Source: Schinkia azotoformans LMG 9581
GTDB taxonomy: Bacteria; Bacillota; Bacilli; Bacillales; Bacillaceae_J
Assembly (NCBI RefSeq): GCF_000307855.1
Contig: NZ_AJLR01000038.1
Coordinates: 1 to 64,000 of the forward strand
DNA: 64,000 nucleotides
Direction: 5' to 3'
In this document: piece by piece, positions 1-8,387 of the stretch
Layout: every line of letters starts with the position of its first letter
How positions within the stretch are numbered: the first letter of the stretch is position 1
Notes under the pieces: generated by a model
Told to the model about the DNA's origin: nothing
What the model saw: the letters and a program-made list of their open reading frames with translations, nothing else
Databases searched by the model: none
Translations under genes and position numbers: made by a program

Positions 1-112
1 TTTTCCCGATATTCCTTAGATTTCAGGAATTACCCCCCTCTATGGTTTCACATTTTTCCAATCCTAGAAATTTTAGTGGGAATCTAATACGCATTAGCCC
101 AAAAATGCGCCC

Positions 113-403
113 CTATAAAAACACATCCCTTATCTCCCTATTCATTTTGGCTTCATTTTTCCCTTGTGGATATTTTGCAATAATTATGCGACACTTATAA
201 TCCCCTTGCTTAATCTCTCCAAATCCGTTCACTAATTCAAAGCTATCCATATTTTAAATATCAAAACCATCTATTCCTTTTATAAATGGATTTGTCCAAT
301 CCATTCCTGTTAAAAACAATATGTTCTTTGGTTTCCATAGATTTATCTCCTCTTTTATTATTTGAGCACAGTAATCTCTCTGGGCTTTCTGTAATTTAAT
401 CCT
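113..403 (-). pseudogene. decayed gene remnant with an internal stop
   Basis: The minus strand reads as one frame with protein-like composition. An upstream part contains WKPKNILFLTGMDW and a downstream part contains EIKQGDYKCRIIIAKYPQGK. They are separated in the same frame by a TAA at 254-256 and closed by a TAG at 113-115. No start codon with a ribosome binding site precedes the upstream part, which opens just after another stop. I read it as the 3' part of a degraded gene of unknown family. Two overlapping short genes are possible but less likely. Confidence 0.4.
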
Positions 404-458
404 TTAGGTACATATTACCATTCATGATAAAATAATTGTACAAATGGAGGTAACATTA

Positions 459-569
459 ATGAATGAGAAACAATGTATGAATTGTAATGCTCCAATGTAT
501 TTGGATTGTTGGGATACTGTTGACGAGCAAGAAGATGGAACTTTCCTTTTAGATATATTTGAAGCATGA
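459..569 (+). CDS. 36-residue cysteine-containing microprotein
   Basis: A short open frame starts at an ATG preceded by a good ribosome binding site (TGGAGG, 8 bases upstream). The protein begins MNEKQCMNCNAPMYLDCW, so a CxxC pair sits near the N-terminus with a third cysteine nearby, and the C-terminal half is acidic (VDEQEDGTF). This could be half of a zinc-binding knuckle. No family is recognised. It lies alone between a decayed gene and a convergent hydrolase gene. The main support is the ribosome binding site and the non-random composition. Confidence 0.45.
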   Translation: MNEKQCMNCNAPMYLDCWDTVDEQEDGTFLLDIFEA

Positions 570-692
570 GTGTGTATGGATAGATGCGTTTTTTTTTGAA
601 CGGGTTGAAAAAGGAAAGACAAATCTAATATGAATTTGCCTTAAAATAGCACTGTCTACAAATTAGGCAGCAACAAACCCGTGCGATCTTAG

Positions 693-1424
693 TCAAGAAT
701 TGTTGCCGGAAATGGCAGATATGTTATTTAGGTGTGTTGTTAATTCTTCTGGTGCTGATAAAAAGGGAGAGTGATCTGTATCAATTGTAAAGGCAGCTTG
801 GCAAGGAACATTCATATACATTTCTCGTTGTGTTTTAAAAGATAAAGCATTATCCTTGAGCGTTTCAATATAATAGCGGGGAATTTTCCCATAGTTTTCA
901 TCTGTTATTTCGATCTTTGTTATATAAGGTAGTAACGGTTGAGGACTAAGCTTTTTCTCCATTTCTATTACAATTTCGTCTGAACAATTATTATAGAATA
1001 GTCCTCTAGCCGAAGAAGGTTTCAACGTAATATGCATTTGATCTTCGCTTAAAGTGATTGGCAGAGGTGGCATTTTGTATTTTTCACTCAAAATCATTAA
1101 GCTTTCCCCATTCATTGGGATGAGTGCAGACAAATAAACAAGTGCTTCAATTTTATGGGAACGATATTCTGTCACCTGTGTGATGACCATGCCACCAAAA
1201 CTGTGTCCTACTAAAATCACCTTATTTTCCTCTTCATCAATTCTTTGACAAACTGCATTACAATAATCTTTTAAGGAAACATTTGACGGTGGAGTAGGAT
1301 CATTTCCGTGACTTGGTAAATCAAAGGTAATTACTTTATGACCTGCTTCTTGTAATAACGGGGTTACCTTTTCCCAACACCATTCGCCTAAAAATGCTCC
1401 ATGTATAAAAACAAATGTACTCAT
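693..1424 (-). CDS. alpha/beta-fold hydrolase
   Basis: A 243-residue cytosolic alpha/beta hydrolase. The N-terminal strand and oxyanion loop are seen as FVFIHGAF, the nucleophile elbow as GHSFGG (Ser about 75), and the probable catalytic His in TDHSPF near residue 217. The arrangement and length resemble the plant SABP2-like / EstC esterase group, but the substrate cannot be told. The ATG at 1424 is chosen over a GTG two codons upstream because most relatives begin near the first strand; an AAGGGG site lies upstream of both. The gene is 23 bp downstream of a TetR-type regulator on the same strand, so it is probably the regulated member of a two-gene operon. Confidence 0.8.
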   Translation of the reverse strand: MSTFVFIHGAFLGEWCWEKVTPLLQEAGHKVITFDLPSHGNDPTPPSNVSLKDYCNAVCQRIDEEENKVILVGHSFGGMVITQVTEYRSHKIEALVYLSALIPMNGESLMILSEKYKMPPLPITLSEDQMHITLKPSSARGLFYNNCSDEIVIEMEKKLSPQPLLPYITKIEITDENYGKIPRYYIETLKDNALSFKTQREMYMNVPCQAAFTIDTDHSPFLSAPEELTTHLNNISAISGNNS

Positions 1425-1447
1425 TTTCACTTATCCCCTTCATTTGT

Positions 1448-2074
1448 CTATTTGTCGTTTTGAATTCCTTTGAAAATCAAATCGATAACAGTGTCGACTT
1501 GCTGTTGAGCTTCCTGTTCTGTAAATTCTCCGTTGGCAAACATATCAATCGAATAAGTTAACGCCCCCCAATATACATGAACCATTAATCTAACATTGCT
1601 TTCTTTTAACGTTCCTTCTTGAATTCCTTGTTCAAATAACTGAATTAATGGTTGCCTTGTATTTAAGGTATAGCTTTTTAACACATCGTCAGATACACCT
1701 TCAAAAACATACCCAATATCCTGTTCCATCTGGCGGTAAAACTTCATGAATCGTGGATTTTTTTGGGTAGTTTCAAGATAAAAACGAACATACTTTTTCA
1801 GTTTGACGAGGGTTCCCTCTTCTGAAGTTAAACTTGCTTTAATATATGTTTCAGCTGCTTGAATATATTTTGTAAAAAGATCGCGAAAAAGCTCCATTTT
1901 ATCTTTATAGTAGTAATAGACTAAACTTCTTGCGACACCAGCCTTTTTAGCAATATCACCAATTTCAGTAGCTCTCACCCCTTTTTCTAAATACACCTCA
2001 ATCGTTGCATTTAATATTTCTTCGATTCGATTTGAACGTATTTTTTCATTTTGTTCTGATGATCGCGGCGCCAT
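1448..2074 (-). CDS. TetR/AcrR-family transcriptional regulator
   Basis: A 208-residue one-component repressor. Residues about 15-60 form the TetR helix-turn-helix, with the typical signatures ILNATIEVYLEKG and GVARSLVYYYYKDK; the rest is a helical ligand-binding domain. The ATG at 2074 is chosen because AGAGGTGA lies 6-7 bases upstream; a longer in-frame form starting at 2107 has no such site. The gene precedes the alpha/beta hydrolase. Two palindromes in its promoter fit autoregulation. Ligand unknown; a small hydrophobic or ester compound handled by the hydrolase would be a guess. Confidence 0.88.
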   Translation of the reverse strand: MAPRSSEQNEKIRSNRIEEILNATIEVYLEKGVRATEIGDIAKKAGVARSLVYYYYKDKMELFRDLFTKYIQAAETYIKASLTSEEGTLVKLKKYVRFYLETTQKNPRFMKFYRQMEQDIGYVFEGVSDDVLKSYTLNTRQPLIQLFEQGIQEGTLKESNVRLMVHVYWGALTYSIDMFANGEFTEQEAQQQVDTVIDLIFKGIQNDK

Positions 2075-2140
2075 AGTCTTCACCTCTACTATAATCGATT
2101 GATTCAATGGTTCTAATATTAAAGTCGGATGCTATTTTAA

Positions 2141-2190
2141 TTGACGCTTATGTCAATTAAAAATATAGAATAAATTGACGTTAGTGTCAA
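2141..2190 (-). promoter_or_regulatory. sigma-A promoter overlapped by two TetR-type operators
   Basis: Two near-identical 16-bp palindromes, TTGACGCTTATGTCAA (2141-2156) and TTGACGTTAGTGTCAA (2175-2190), lie 34 bp apart. On the minus strand the distal palindrome supplies a perfect -35 TTGACA (2185-2190). Exactly 17 bp later is a -10 TATATT (2162-2167), and the second palindrome covers the expected start site. This is a classic layout for a TetR protein repressing its own operon. Confidence 0.8.
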
Positions 2191-2260
2191 TTGAAAGGAA
2201 TTTTAAAAATTCTAATATGAATTCAACTTAAACCACCCCATCCCTATAACATTTCAAGCC

Positions 2261-2311
2261 AAACACAAAAACGGCCCGCCCGTTTCTTTTTAAAATGAAA
2301 CAGACGAACCG
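2261..2311 (-). terminator. rho-independent terminator
   Basis: On the minus strand, arms at 2297-2311 and 2272-2286 pair over 15 positions, several of them G-U, around an AT-rich loop and are followed by TTTTTGTGTTT. It lies just after the lipoprotein gene at 2337-3815 and would end its transcript. Confidence 0.75.
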
Positions 2312-2336
2312 CCCCGATGAAGCTTTCTTTTAATTA

Positions 2337-3815
2337 TTATTCAAAGTAAATTTTTACTTCTTGTGTTTCTGAATTATATTCGCTCTTTGCTCCTAGTTCT
2401 TTTGCAATAAAGGCAACCGGTACAAAGGTTCTTCCGTTTACGGATTCAGCAGCTGTGTGCATAATGACTTTGTTTCCATTCACGTATGCTTCCTTGCTGC
2501 CAAGTGTTAATTTGATTTCTGTATCTTTTACTTTAAGAGTAACCTGATTTGTATTACCGTCCCATTTTGTTTCTGAATCAAGCCATTCTCCAATTACTGC
2601 TACCGGTACCATTGTTGAGCCATCTTTAATGTAAGGTGCAGCATCTAATTCTTTAAAATCACTGCCAAGAATTGCATACGGCTCGCCAATTGTAAATGAC
2701 GCATTAAATTTTTGCAATAATAGCTTTTTAAGCGGAGTGTCATCCGGTAGTGTTCTAACCTTGTTGATATCATTCTCATATTCTGTCACATTTACGGCAT
2801 CTTTTACTTCCGGTAATTTTACATCCCCATTGACATTCCAAACAAGTGAAGTTGCCTTAATAACTGCACTTCCGTTTTCACCAGTCGTTGGATCTTTTAT
2901 CCCGATGTTAATTATAGTATCTTCTGATGCAATATATTTTTCTTTTGAAATCCCATACTCAGTTGTAATTTTAAAGTCAATGTCTTTACCAATCATTGCT
3001 TCAAGGCTCTCTTCATTCATTCCACTAAGCATTGCTTTAAATTGACCTAATTGAGTTTTCGCTTCGGTAACAGCAGTAGTTAACTCTGCTTCTGTTGGCT
3101 GAACTTCAGCAGGCATGAAGCCAGCAAATTCTTTTACAAATATATCCAGTCTTTCATAGTTTGCTAGATTATCCATAGTGTATACTATAAAATCTAAAAT
3201 TTCATTGATACCAAGCTCAAATTTCACTTTTAAAACTTCTTCTTTTCCTTCGGGAGTTTGGATTGTTTTGAAACCTAAGTCTTGAAGCTTAGGAATTTCA
3301 TAGTTGAATTGCGATATGTAATTTTTAAATTCGCCTTTCATAAACTCCATAACTTTTTGCTGCATTTCATATTGCGATTGCATGTTAAAATCTTGGCCAT
3401 CCATTTCGTCCATATCTACTTTGAAAAAGAATGGGTCAGCAGATGTTTTAAAATACATAACATTTTCTTTTACCAATATTTCAGCAGTTGCCTTTTCTTT
3501 GGCAGTCCATACACCTAAATCACGAAGCGGTTTGTCATTGTTAGCCGTGATTTTCACATAGGCATTGTGCTCATCCTGCGCCTTTTGCTCAATTACAAAG
3601 CCAGCCTCAAATAATTCTGCTATTTTTTTCTGTTCATTAGTTAAATTCATGCCATCAATATTCACATCAGCTGATAATGTTAATTTTGATTCAGATGATG
3701 TTTGATTCACAGCGTTGAGCCAAGTATCCTTCAAAGATGGATTAGTCGTTGTACAGCCCACTAACACCAACATTAAGGCTACTAGTAAAAATAAGAATTT
3801 CTTCAATTCCTCCAC
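2337..3815 (-). CDS. lipoprotein with C-terminal copper amine oxidase N-domain
   Basis: A 492-residue predicted lipoprotein. The N-terminus is a short hydrophobic segment ending in the lipobox LVGC (Cys 21). The central 350 residues are a helical and beta-rich region of unknown fold, typical of large uncharacterised Firmicutes lipoproteins. Residues about 395-491 match the stalk domain called copper amine oxidase N-terminal domain, with GSTMVPVAVIGEWL and GRTFVPVAFIAKELGAK. This domain is an extracellular module in Bacilli and does not imply oxidase activity. The start is a GTG behind GGGAGAGG; a TTG three codons later is possible. The gene is monocistronic with its own terminator. Role unknown, probably cell-surface. 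Confidence 0.75.
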   Translation of the reverse strand: MEELKKFLFLLVALMLVLVGCTTTNPSLKDTWLNAVNQTSSESKLTLSADVNIDGMNLTNEQKKIAELFEAGFVIEQKAQDEHNAYVKITANNDKPLRDLGVWTAKEKATAEILVKENVMYFKTSADPFFFKVDMDEMDGQDFNMQSQYEMQQKVMEFMKGEFKNYISQFNYEIPKLQDLGFKTIQTPEGKEEVLKVKFELGINEILDFIVYTMDNLANYERLDIFVKEFAGFMPAEVQPTEAELTTAVTEAKTQLGQFKAMLSGMNEESLEAMIGKDIDFKITTEYGISKEKYIASEDTIINIGIKDPTTGENGSAVIKATSLVWNVNGDVKLPEVKDAVNVTEYENDINKVRTLPDDTPLKKLLLQKFNASFTIGEPYAILGSDFKELDAAPYIKDGSTMVPVAVIGEWLDSETKWDGNTNQVTLKVKDTEIKLTLGSKEAYVNGNKVIMHTAAESVNGRTFVPVAFIAKELGAKSEYNSETQEVKIYFE

Positions 3816-3979
3816 ACCTCTCCCTTTTAAATGTTTGTTTATTTATTTTTCTTATAATCCCTATAATACCGGTAACTGGTTTATATTTCCACGCATTTGC
3901 TAGATAAAAACAAAAAAGAGGTAATTCATACTAGTCCAAATTAGTAGGTAAATAGTACTTTCTGTTCTTGAAGACGCCA

Positions 3980-4236
3980 AAATCAAATGCACCTTGGCGT
4001 ATTTGCGCCCAGATTTTTTAGGCCCACAGGATGTGGGTCACAAAGACGTTGCCACAGGACGTGGCGTTCTTAGTCTTTGATCTTAGCTCGAAAAACTACC
4101 TTTGAAAATCTGTGGCATCCGCCGGAGGCTTTAACTTTATTCAGCAGGGGTCTGTACCCCCACTGAATTAAAGTATTAATTCGCATTCATCTCGCCATTT
4201 ATGGAGGTGGGAGACTTCTGCTGAATAAAGTTAAAA
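3980..4236. repeat. MITE-like dispersed repeat, longest copy
   Basis: This roughly 255-bp gene-free block is built of hairpins: CCCAC/GTGGG near 4023-4037, GCCAC/GTGGC near 4051-4065, and a long one at 4131-4175 with GGGG/CCCC at its tip. The segment at 4129-4148 (TTTAACTTTATTCAGCAG) recurs inverted at 4217-4233. Its left end is repeated at 39671-39710, and both ends, with the middle missing, at 32190-32245. It resembles a non-autonomous mobile element or a remnant of one. No transposase is present. Confidence 0.6.
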
Positions 4237-4272
4237 GCCCTTTGCCAGCAAATATCCGATGGCAAAGGGCTC
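4232..4272 (-). terminator. terminator of degS-degU
   Basis: The minus strand forms a strong stem of GCCCTTTGCCA with TGGCAAAGGGC around a 13-base loop, followed by TTTTAACTTT. It lies about 145 bp downstream of degU and is the first good terminator after it. The region 3904-4417 otherwise holds only the dispersed repeat. Confidence 0.75.
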
Positions 4273-4417
4273 GTACTTTAGTAAGTTAGTTTAAACCAAA
4301 CTAGTTGGCCTTTCAATTAACAAAAAGTTGCCGGCTCAAGGTTGATACCTCAACCGAGTGGGAAGTGTACAATCCTTAGTTTACCTAGCCAACACTGTAC
4401 CATTCCCGAATTACCAC

Positions 4418-5110
4418 TTATCTCACTTGCACCCAGCCGTTTTTAATAGCCACGACTACTGCTTGGGTTCGGTCGTTTACATTCATTTTTTGCAAAATGT
4501 TGCTGACATGGTTTTTTACTGTTTTTTCACTTATAAATAAGGTTTCACCGATGCTACGATTGCTTTTTCCGTCAGCTAGCATTTGAAGGACTTCGCATTC
4601 GCGGCGTGTCAAGATATGTAATGGTTTACGGTATTCAACGTCCTTCAATGTTCCGACAGATTGGCCCACATCTCCTGTAGCTAAGCGACGATATTCTCTT
4701 ACGAGATTATGAGTCACCTTTGGATGCAGGTAGGAACCGCCGTCTGCAACAATTTTGACTGCTTCAACAAGGGCATCTGCGTCCATTTCCTTTAGCAAAT
4801 AGCCGCTAGCTCCTGTTTTAAGTGCATGTGTTACATAGCTTTCGTCATCATGAATTGATAAAATTAAGACCTTAACGTCTGGAAACTTTTCAACTAAATT
4901 CGCTGTTGCCTCCACACCATTCGTATGGGGCATATTGATGTCCATTACAACAACATCCGGATGGTATTGCTCAACAAGGGCTACCGCATCCTCGCCATCA
5001 TCGCCTTCCGCTACTACCTCAAAATCTTTTTCAAAATCCAAAATTCGTTTTACACCTTCACGAAACAATTGATGATCATCAATAACTAATATTGACGTAG
5101 TTCCATCCAC
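4418..5110 (-). CDS. degU: two-component response regulator DegU
   Basis: A 230-residue NarL/LuxR-type response regulator. The receiver domain (about residues 6-122) has the acidic pair DD at 11-12, the phospho-acceptor Asp 57 in VVVMDINMP, and a conserved Lys in LLKEMD. The C-terminal LuxR helix-turn-helix (about 165-225) reads [19 protein letters not shown] followed by [13 protein letters not shown]. In Bacillus, phospho-DegU controls exoenzymes, competence, motility and biofilm genes. It lies directly downstream of degS in the usual order. The comFA gene that commonly follows degU in Bacillus is absent; a dispersed repeat and an unrelated lipoprotein lie there instead. Confidence 0.96.
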   Translation of the reverse strand: MDGTTSILVIDDHQLFREGVKRILDFEKDFEVVAEGDDGEDAVALVEQYHPDVVVMDINMPHTNGVEATANLVEKFPDVKVLILSIHDDESYVTHALKTGASGYLLKEMDADALVEAVKIVADGGSYLHPKVTHNLVREYRRLATGDVGQSVGTLKDVEYRKPLHILTRRECEVLQMLADGKSNRSIGETLFISEKTVKNHVSNILQKMNVNDRTQAVVVAIKNGWVQVR

Positions 5111-5207
5111 TTGTCATTCCTCCTCAAGATCAAAAAGCGTAGTTTATAGTAGATTCGTATTTATTTTATATCAAATATGTTACACTTAACCGTGCTATGG
5201 ATATAGG

Positions 5208-6350
5208 TCAATCATCCTCAACAATCAAAGGCACATCGATCGTAATCATCGTTCCTTTACCGAGGCCTGAGTCAAACGTAATTTCTCCCTTTAAAAGCTC
5301 AATTCGTTCCTTCATTCCCATGATTCCAAATGAACCATCTTTTTTATTAGTGGGGTCAAAGCCTTTTCCATTATCCTTGATTATTAGCTTACCAGATTTT
5401 TTTCTAAGTTCTATTTTCACTTGGATTTCATTGGCATCAGCATGTTTTAATGCATTTTGGACCGCTTCCTGCACAAGTCGGAATAATGCAACCTCGAAGC
5501 GCGGTGGAAGACGCATTTCTTCGCCTAGATTCACGAATTTAATCGGAATCTTGTTGTATTCTTCAGTTGTGGACAGATACCTTTTTAAAGTTGGGATCAA
5601 TCCCAAATCATCGAGAGCCATTGGCCTTAGATCGTAAATAATTTTACGAACCTCATACAACGCGGATCGAACCATGATCCTTAAATCCTTAATTTCCTTA
5701 AGTGCCTCATCCATTCCCCGCTCACGGGAGACTCGCTCAATTAGCTCCGAACGCATCATCACATTAGCAAGCATTTGCGCTGGTCCGTCATGAATTTCTC
5801 GTGATAGTCGCTTTCTTTCATCTTCTTGGGCTTCAATAATCCGCAAACCAAATTCTTGCTTTTCCCTTGCATCGTTCAACACTTCGTTGACCTGTTGAAG
5901 ATCGCTGCTTAAATAATTCAAAATGACACTAATTTGGCTGACAAGATTCTCCGCTCGTTTGACGGTTTGCTCCAGTCTTTTCAAACGCAGCTCTAAATCA
6001 TTGCGGCGTTCAATCAGCATTTTTTCTTTTTGACGAATATAAGCTAGTTCCATTTGCAACGCATGTGCTTTCTCATAGGCAGAACGCACTTCGTCTTCCG
6101 TATACTTTGTAAAATTTCTACTCACTTCAGCAAGACGTTTCCGCGCCAACTTTACATGCGCTTCCAATTGTTCACCTTTATTAATAGTTTCGGTAACTTC
6201 TAGCCTAGTTTTTAGTAATTCTGCAGTTAAAATCTCAAATTCCTGTCTGGATTGCTCGCTTATTTCAACAATTTCTCTTTTACTATTAGAAACTGTATCA
6301 ATCATTTTATCTAAAATTATATCTAATGCTTTTTCATCAATTTTAAACAT
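5208..6350 (-). CDS. degS: sensor histidine kinase DegS
   Basis: A 380-residue soluble histidine kinase with no membrane segment. The N-terminal half (about 20-165) is a long coiled-coil sensor region. The HisKA_3 dimerisation region carries the phospho-acceptor His 187 in RLSREIHDGPAQML, and the HATPase domain shows the N-box QEAVQNALKHA and G-box DNGKGFD. DegS phosphorylates DegU in the cytoplasm. The ATG at 6350 follows GGAGGATAAGAAA, an ideal site. degS and degU are about 100 bp apart and would be co-transcribed. The divergent yvyE gene starts 255 bp upstream. Confidence 0.96.
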   Translation of the reverse strand: MFKIDEKALDIILDKMIDTVSNSKREIVEISEQSRQEFEILTAELLKTRLEVTETINKGEQLEAHVKLARKRLAEVSRNFTKYTEDEVRSAYEKAHALQMELAYIRQKEKMLIERRNDLELRLKRLEQTVKRAENLVSQISVILNYLSSDLQQVNEVLNDAREKQEFGLRIIEAQEDERKRLSREIHDGPAQMLANVMMRSELIERVSRERGMDEALKEIKDLRIMVRSALYEVRKIIYDLRPMALDDLGLIPTLKRYLSTTEEYNKIPIKFVNLGEEMRLPPRFEVALFRLVQEAVQNALKHADANEIQVKIELRKKSGKLIIKDNGKGFDPTNKKDGSFGIMGMKERIELLKGEITFDSGLGKGTMITIDVPLIVEDD

Positions 6351-6605
6351 TTTCTTATCCTCCAGAAAAAGCTCAAAAATTCTTTATTACATTTACATTC
6401 GCAAGGCAAGTCGATTTTCTGGGGGGAGAAGATAAAAAAATCAAAATTTGAAGCAATACGAATGTCGTTTTATAATAAGACTGGTTAAGCAGATGAACTA
6501 ACCCAACCTTTTCCCAAAATACCAAATAAAAGTTTCTAAAGTAAATATATTGAAAAATTGATTGGTTTTGTACATACACGTATGTAACCCTAGGAGGTCA
6601 TTAAT

Positions 6606-7241
6606 ATGCTACTACAATATTATACCGTAAAAAACGCTGGTGAACATGAAATTGTGATCGAAAAGTCGAAATTTGTCGCACAAATCACCCGGGCAACGAC
6701 GGAGGAGGCGGCACAAGCCTTCATTCAAGAAATTAAAAAAAAGCATTGGGATGCGACTCACAATTGCTCGGCTTATTTAATTGGCGAGCATAATCAAATT
6801 CAAAAAGCAAATGATGACGGCGAACCAAGTGGGACAGCTGGTGTGCCGATGCTTGAGGTTTTGAAAAAACGTGATTTAAAAGATACTGTAGTGGTGGTGA
6901 CCCGTTATTTTGGCGGCATAAAACTTGGTGCTGGCGGACTTATTCGTGCTTACGGAAAAGCAGTATCGGAAGGTCTGAATGCGATCGGCGTTGTTGAAAG
7001 ACGGTTGATGAGGGTCATTCATACAAAAATTGATTACACATGGCTTGGAAAAATTGAAAATGAACTACGCTCCCATCCTTCTTTTATTTTAAAAGAAATT
7101 CACTATCTTGATATGGTTGAAGTCGAAACGTATGTTGCTGAAGAAATGAAAGAAAGCTTCGTTGATTGGATGACGGAACTGACAAATGGGCAAGCTGAAA
7201 TTTTCGAAGGTGAAACAGAATATTTGGAGACTGATGTTTAG
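6606..7241 (+). CDS. yvyE: YigZ/IMPACT-family protein
   Basis: A 211-residue member of the YigZ family (UPF0029, related to yeast/mammalian IMPACT). The conserved core is visible as HNCSAYLIG, DDGEPSGTAGVPML and VTRYFGGIKLGAGGLIRAYG. The C-terminal part is the ferredoxin-like DUF1949-type domain. Function in bacteria is unsettled; a translation-related role is suggested by IMPACT. The ATG follows AGGAGGTCATTAAT. In Bacillus this gene lies between degS and an LCP ligase, as it does here, 53 bp before the next gene. Confidence 0.92.
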   Translation: MLLQYYTVKNAGEHEIVIEKSKFVAQITRATTEEAAQAFIQEIKKKHWDATHNCSAYLIGEHNQIQKANDDGEPSGTAGVPMLEVLKKRDLKDTVVVVTRYFGGIKLGAGGLIRAYGKAVSEGLNAIGVVERRLMRVIHTKIDYTWLGKIENELRSHPSFILKEIHYLDMVEVETYVAEEMKESFVDWMTELTNGQAEIFEGETEYLETDV

Positions 7242-7294
7242 TTTTCTGGGCACACTAATTAATACCAAATCAGAGTATTTAGGGAGTTTAAATA

Positions 7295-8320
7295 ATGGCT
7301 CGATTCAAAAAAAGGCGGAAAGTAACGAAAATTTTGATGATCATCTTAATACCTTTGTTAGTCGTATTTGTTGGTGCTGCTGCTTACGCTTCTTATTTGG
7401 CGAGTACAGCTAAAACCGTAGTTGAAAGTTCCCAGCATAAATTAGATAGTCGAAAATTTGATGAGAAGTCCGAAATGCGTCTTGAAAAAGTTGACCCAAG
7501 GGTTGATAATATTTCGATTTTATTTCTGGGAATCGACGATGGTGAGCATACTTTTAGTGATTCAACCCGAACAGATGCGATGATTTTGGCCACTTTTAAC
7601 GAAAAATCAAAATCGGTAAAAATGGTCAGCATCCCTAGGGATTCAAGAGTTGAACTTGTTGGCAGAGGCCGTATGGATAAAATCACCCATGCCCATGCCT
7701 ATGGTGGACTTGACATGGCGGTAAACACAGTAGAAAAACTGTTTGCGATTCCAGTGGATTATTATGTTCGGCTAAATTTCGATGCTTTTATTAAAATTAT
7801 CGATGCCTTAGGTGGAATCGAAATTGATGTTCCTTTTGATATTGTTGAGCAAAATAGTCATCGGGAAAAAAATAAAATCAAAATCAACAAAGGATTGCAA
7901 AAATTAAATGGGGAACAGGCTCTTGCCTATGCTAGAACCCGAAAGTATGACGGTGATGTCGAAAGAGGTCAAAGGCAGCAAGAAATTTTGAAGGCTATTA
8001 TAAAAAAGGGATTGTCGATCCGGTCGATGACGAAGTACGGCGATGTCATTGAGAGTATCGGTGATAATTTAACAACCAATATGACATTTGATGAAATGCT
8101 TGCCTTCCATGACTACGCTTATGCCGGGAAAAATATCGATGTTGAAATGCTGACGTTAAAAGGGAAACCGGCACGGATAAATCGACTGTATTATTATTTG
8201 CTAGATGACACGAGTTTGGATGAAGTTAAAACAAAGATGAAACAGCATCTAGAGTTTGATGGGACGGATGCGAATGATAGAGGTAAGACAGAGAGATCGA
8301 CTGATGATAATGGGGAATAG
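7295..8320 (+). CDS. LCP-family glycopolymer transferase (TagV/LytR type)
   Basis: A 341-residue membrane-anchored LytR-CpsA-Psr protein. A basic N-terminus is followed by one membrane segment (about 12-34) and the extracellular catalytic LCP domain, with ILFLGIDDG, RTDAMILAT, SIPRDSRVEL, KITHAHAYGG and ALAYARTRKYDGDVERGQRQ. These enzymes move wall glycopolymers from their lipid carrier onto peptidoglycan outside the membrane. The position after yvyE matches tagV/yvhJ of B. subtilis. In this locus it could attach the SCWP on which SLH proteins dock. A strong terminator follows. Confidence 0.9.
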   Translation: MARFKKRRKVTKILMIILIPLLVVFVGAAAYASYLASTAKTVVESSQHKLDSRKFDEKSEMRLEKVDPRVDNISILFLGIDDGEHTFSDSTRTDAMILATFNEKSKSVKMVSIPRDSRVELVGRGRMDKITHAHAYGGLDMAVNTVEKLFAIPVDYYVRLNFDAFIKIIDALGGIEIDVPFDIVEQNSHREKNKIKINKGLQKLNGEQALAYARTRKYDGDVERGQRQQEILKAIIKKGLSIRSMTKYGDVIESIGDNLTTNMTFDEMLAFHDYAYAGKNIDVEMLTLKGKPARINRLYYYLLDDTSLDEVKTKMKQHLEFDGTDANDRGKTERSTDDNGE

Positions 8321-8338
8321 CGTGATTAACATATTATA

Positions 8339-8379
8339 AGGCATGGAACGTTGGCTGTACGCCGTTCCATGCCTTTTTT
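8339..8379. terminator. bidirectional terminator between convergent genes
   Basis: Arms AAGGCATGGAACG and CGTTCCATGCCTT enclose a short loop. T-runs follow on the plus strand (TTTTTT) and weaker T-rich sequence on the minus strand. It separates the LCP gene from the convergent amidase gene. Confidence 0.85.
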
Positions 8380-8387
8380 AACAAAGT

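Noticed and set aside
422-622. 66-codon minus-strand frame
   Set aside because: It is the shadow of the 36-residue plus-strand gene with a good ribosome binding site, has no site of its own, and its composition is not protein-like.
2337-3815. Copper amine oxidase enzyme
   Set aside because: Only the N-terminal stalk-type domain is present; the catalytic domain with topaquinone Tyr and copper His residues is missing.
4358-4540. 60-codon plus-strand frame over the degU end
   Set aside because: Antisense shadow of degU with no ribosome binding site.
6373-6579. 68-codon minus-strand frame between degS and yvyE
   Set aside because: AT-driven composition, no ribosome binding site, and it covers the expected divergent promoter region.
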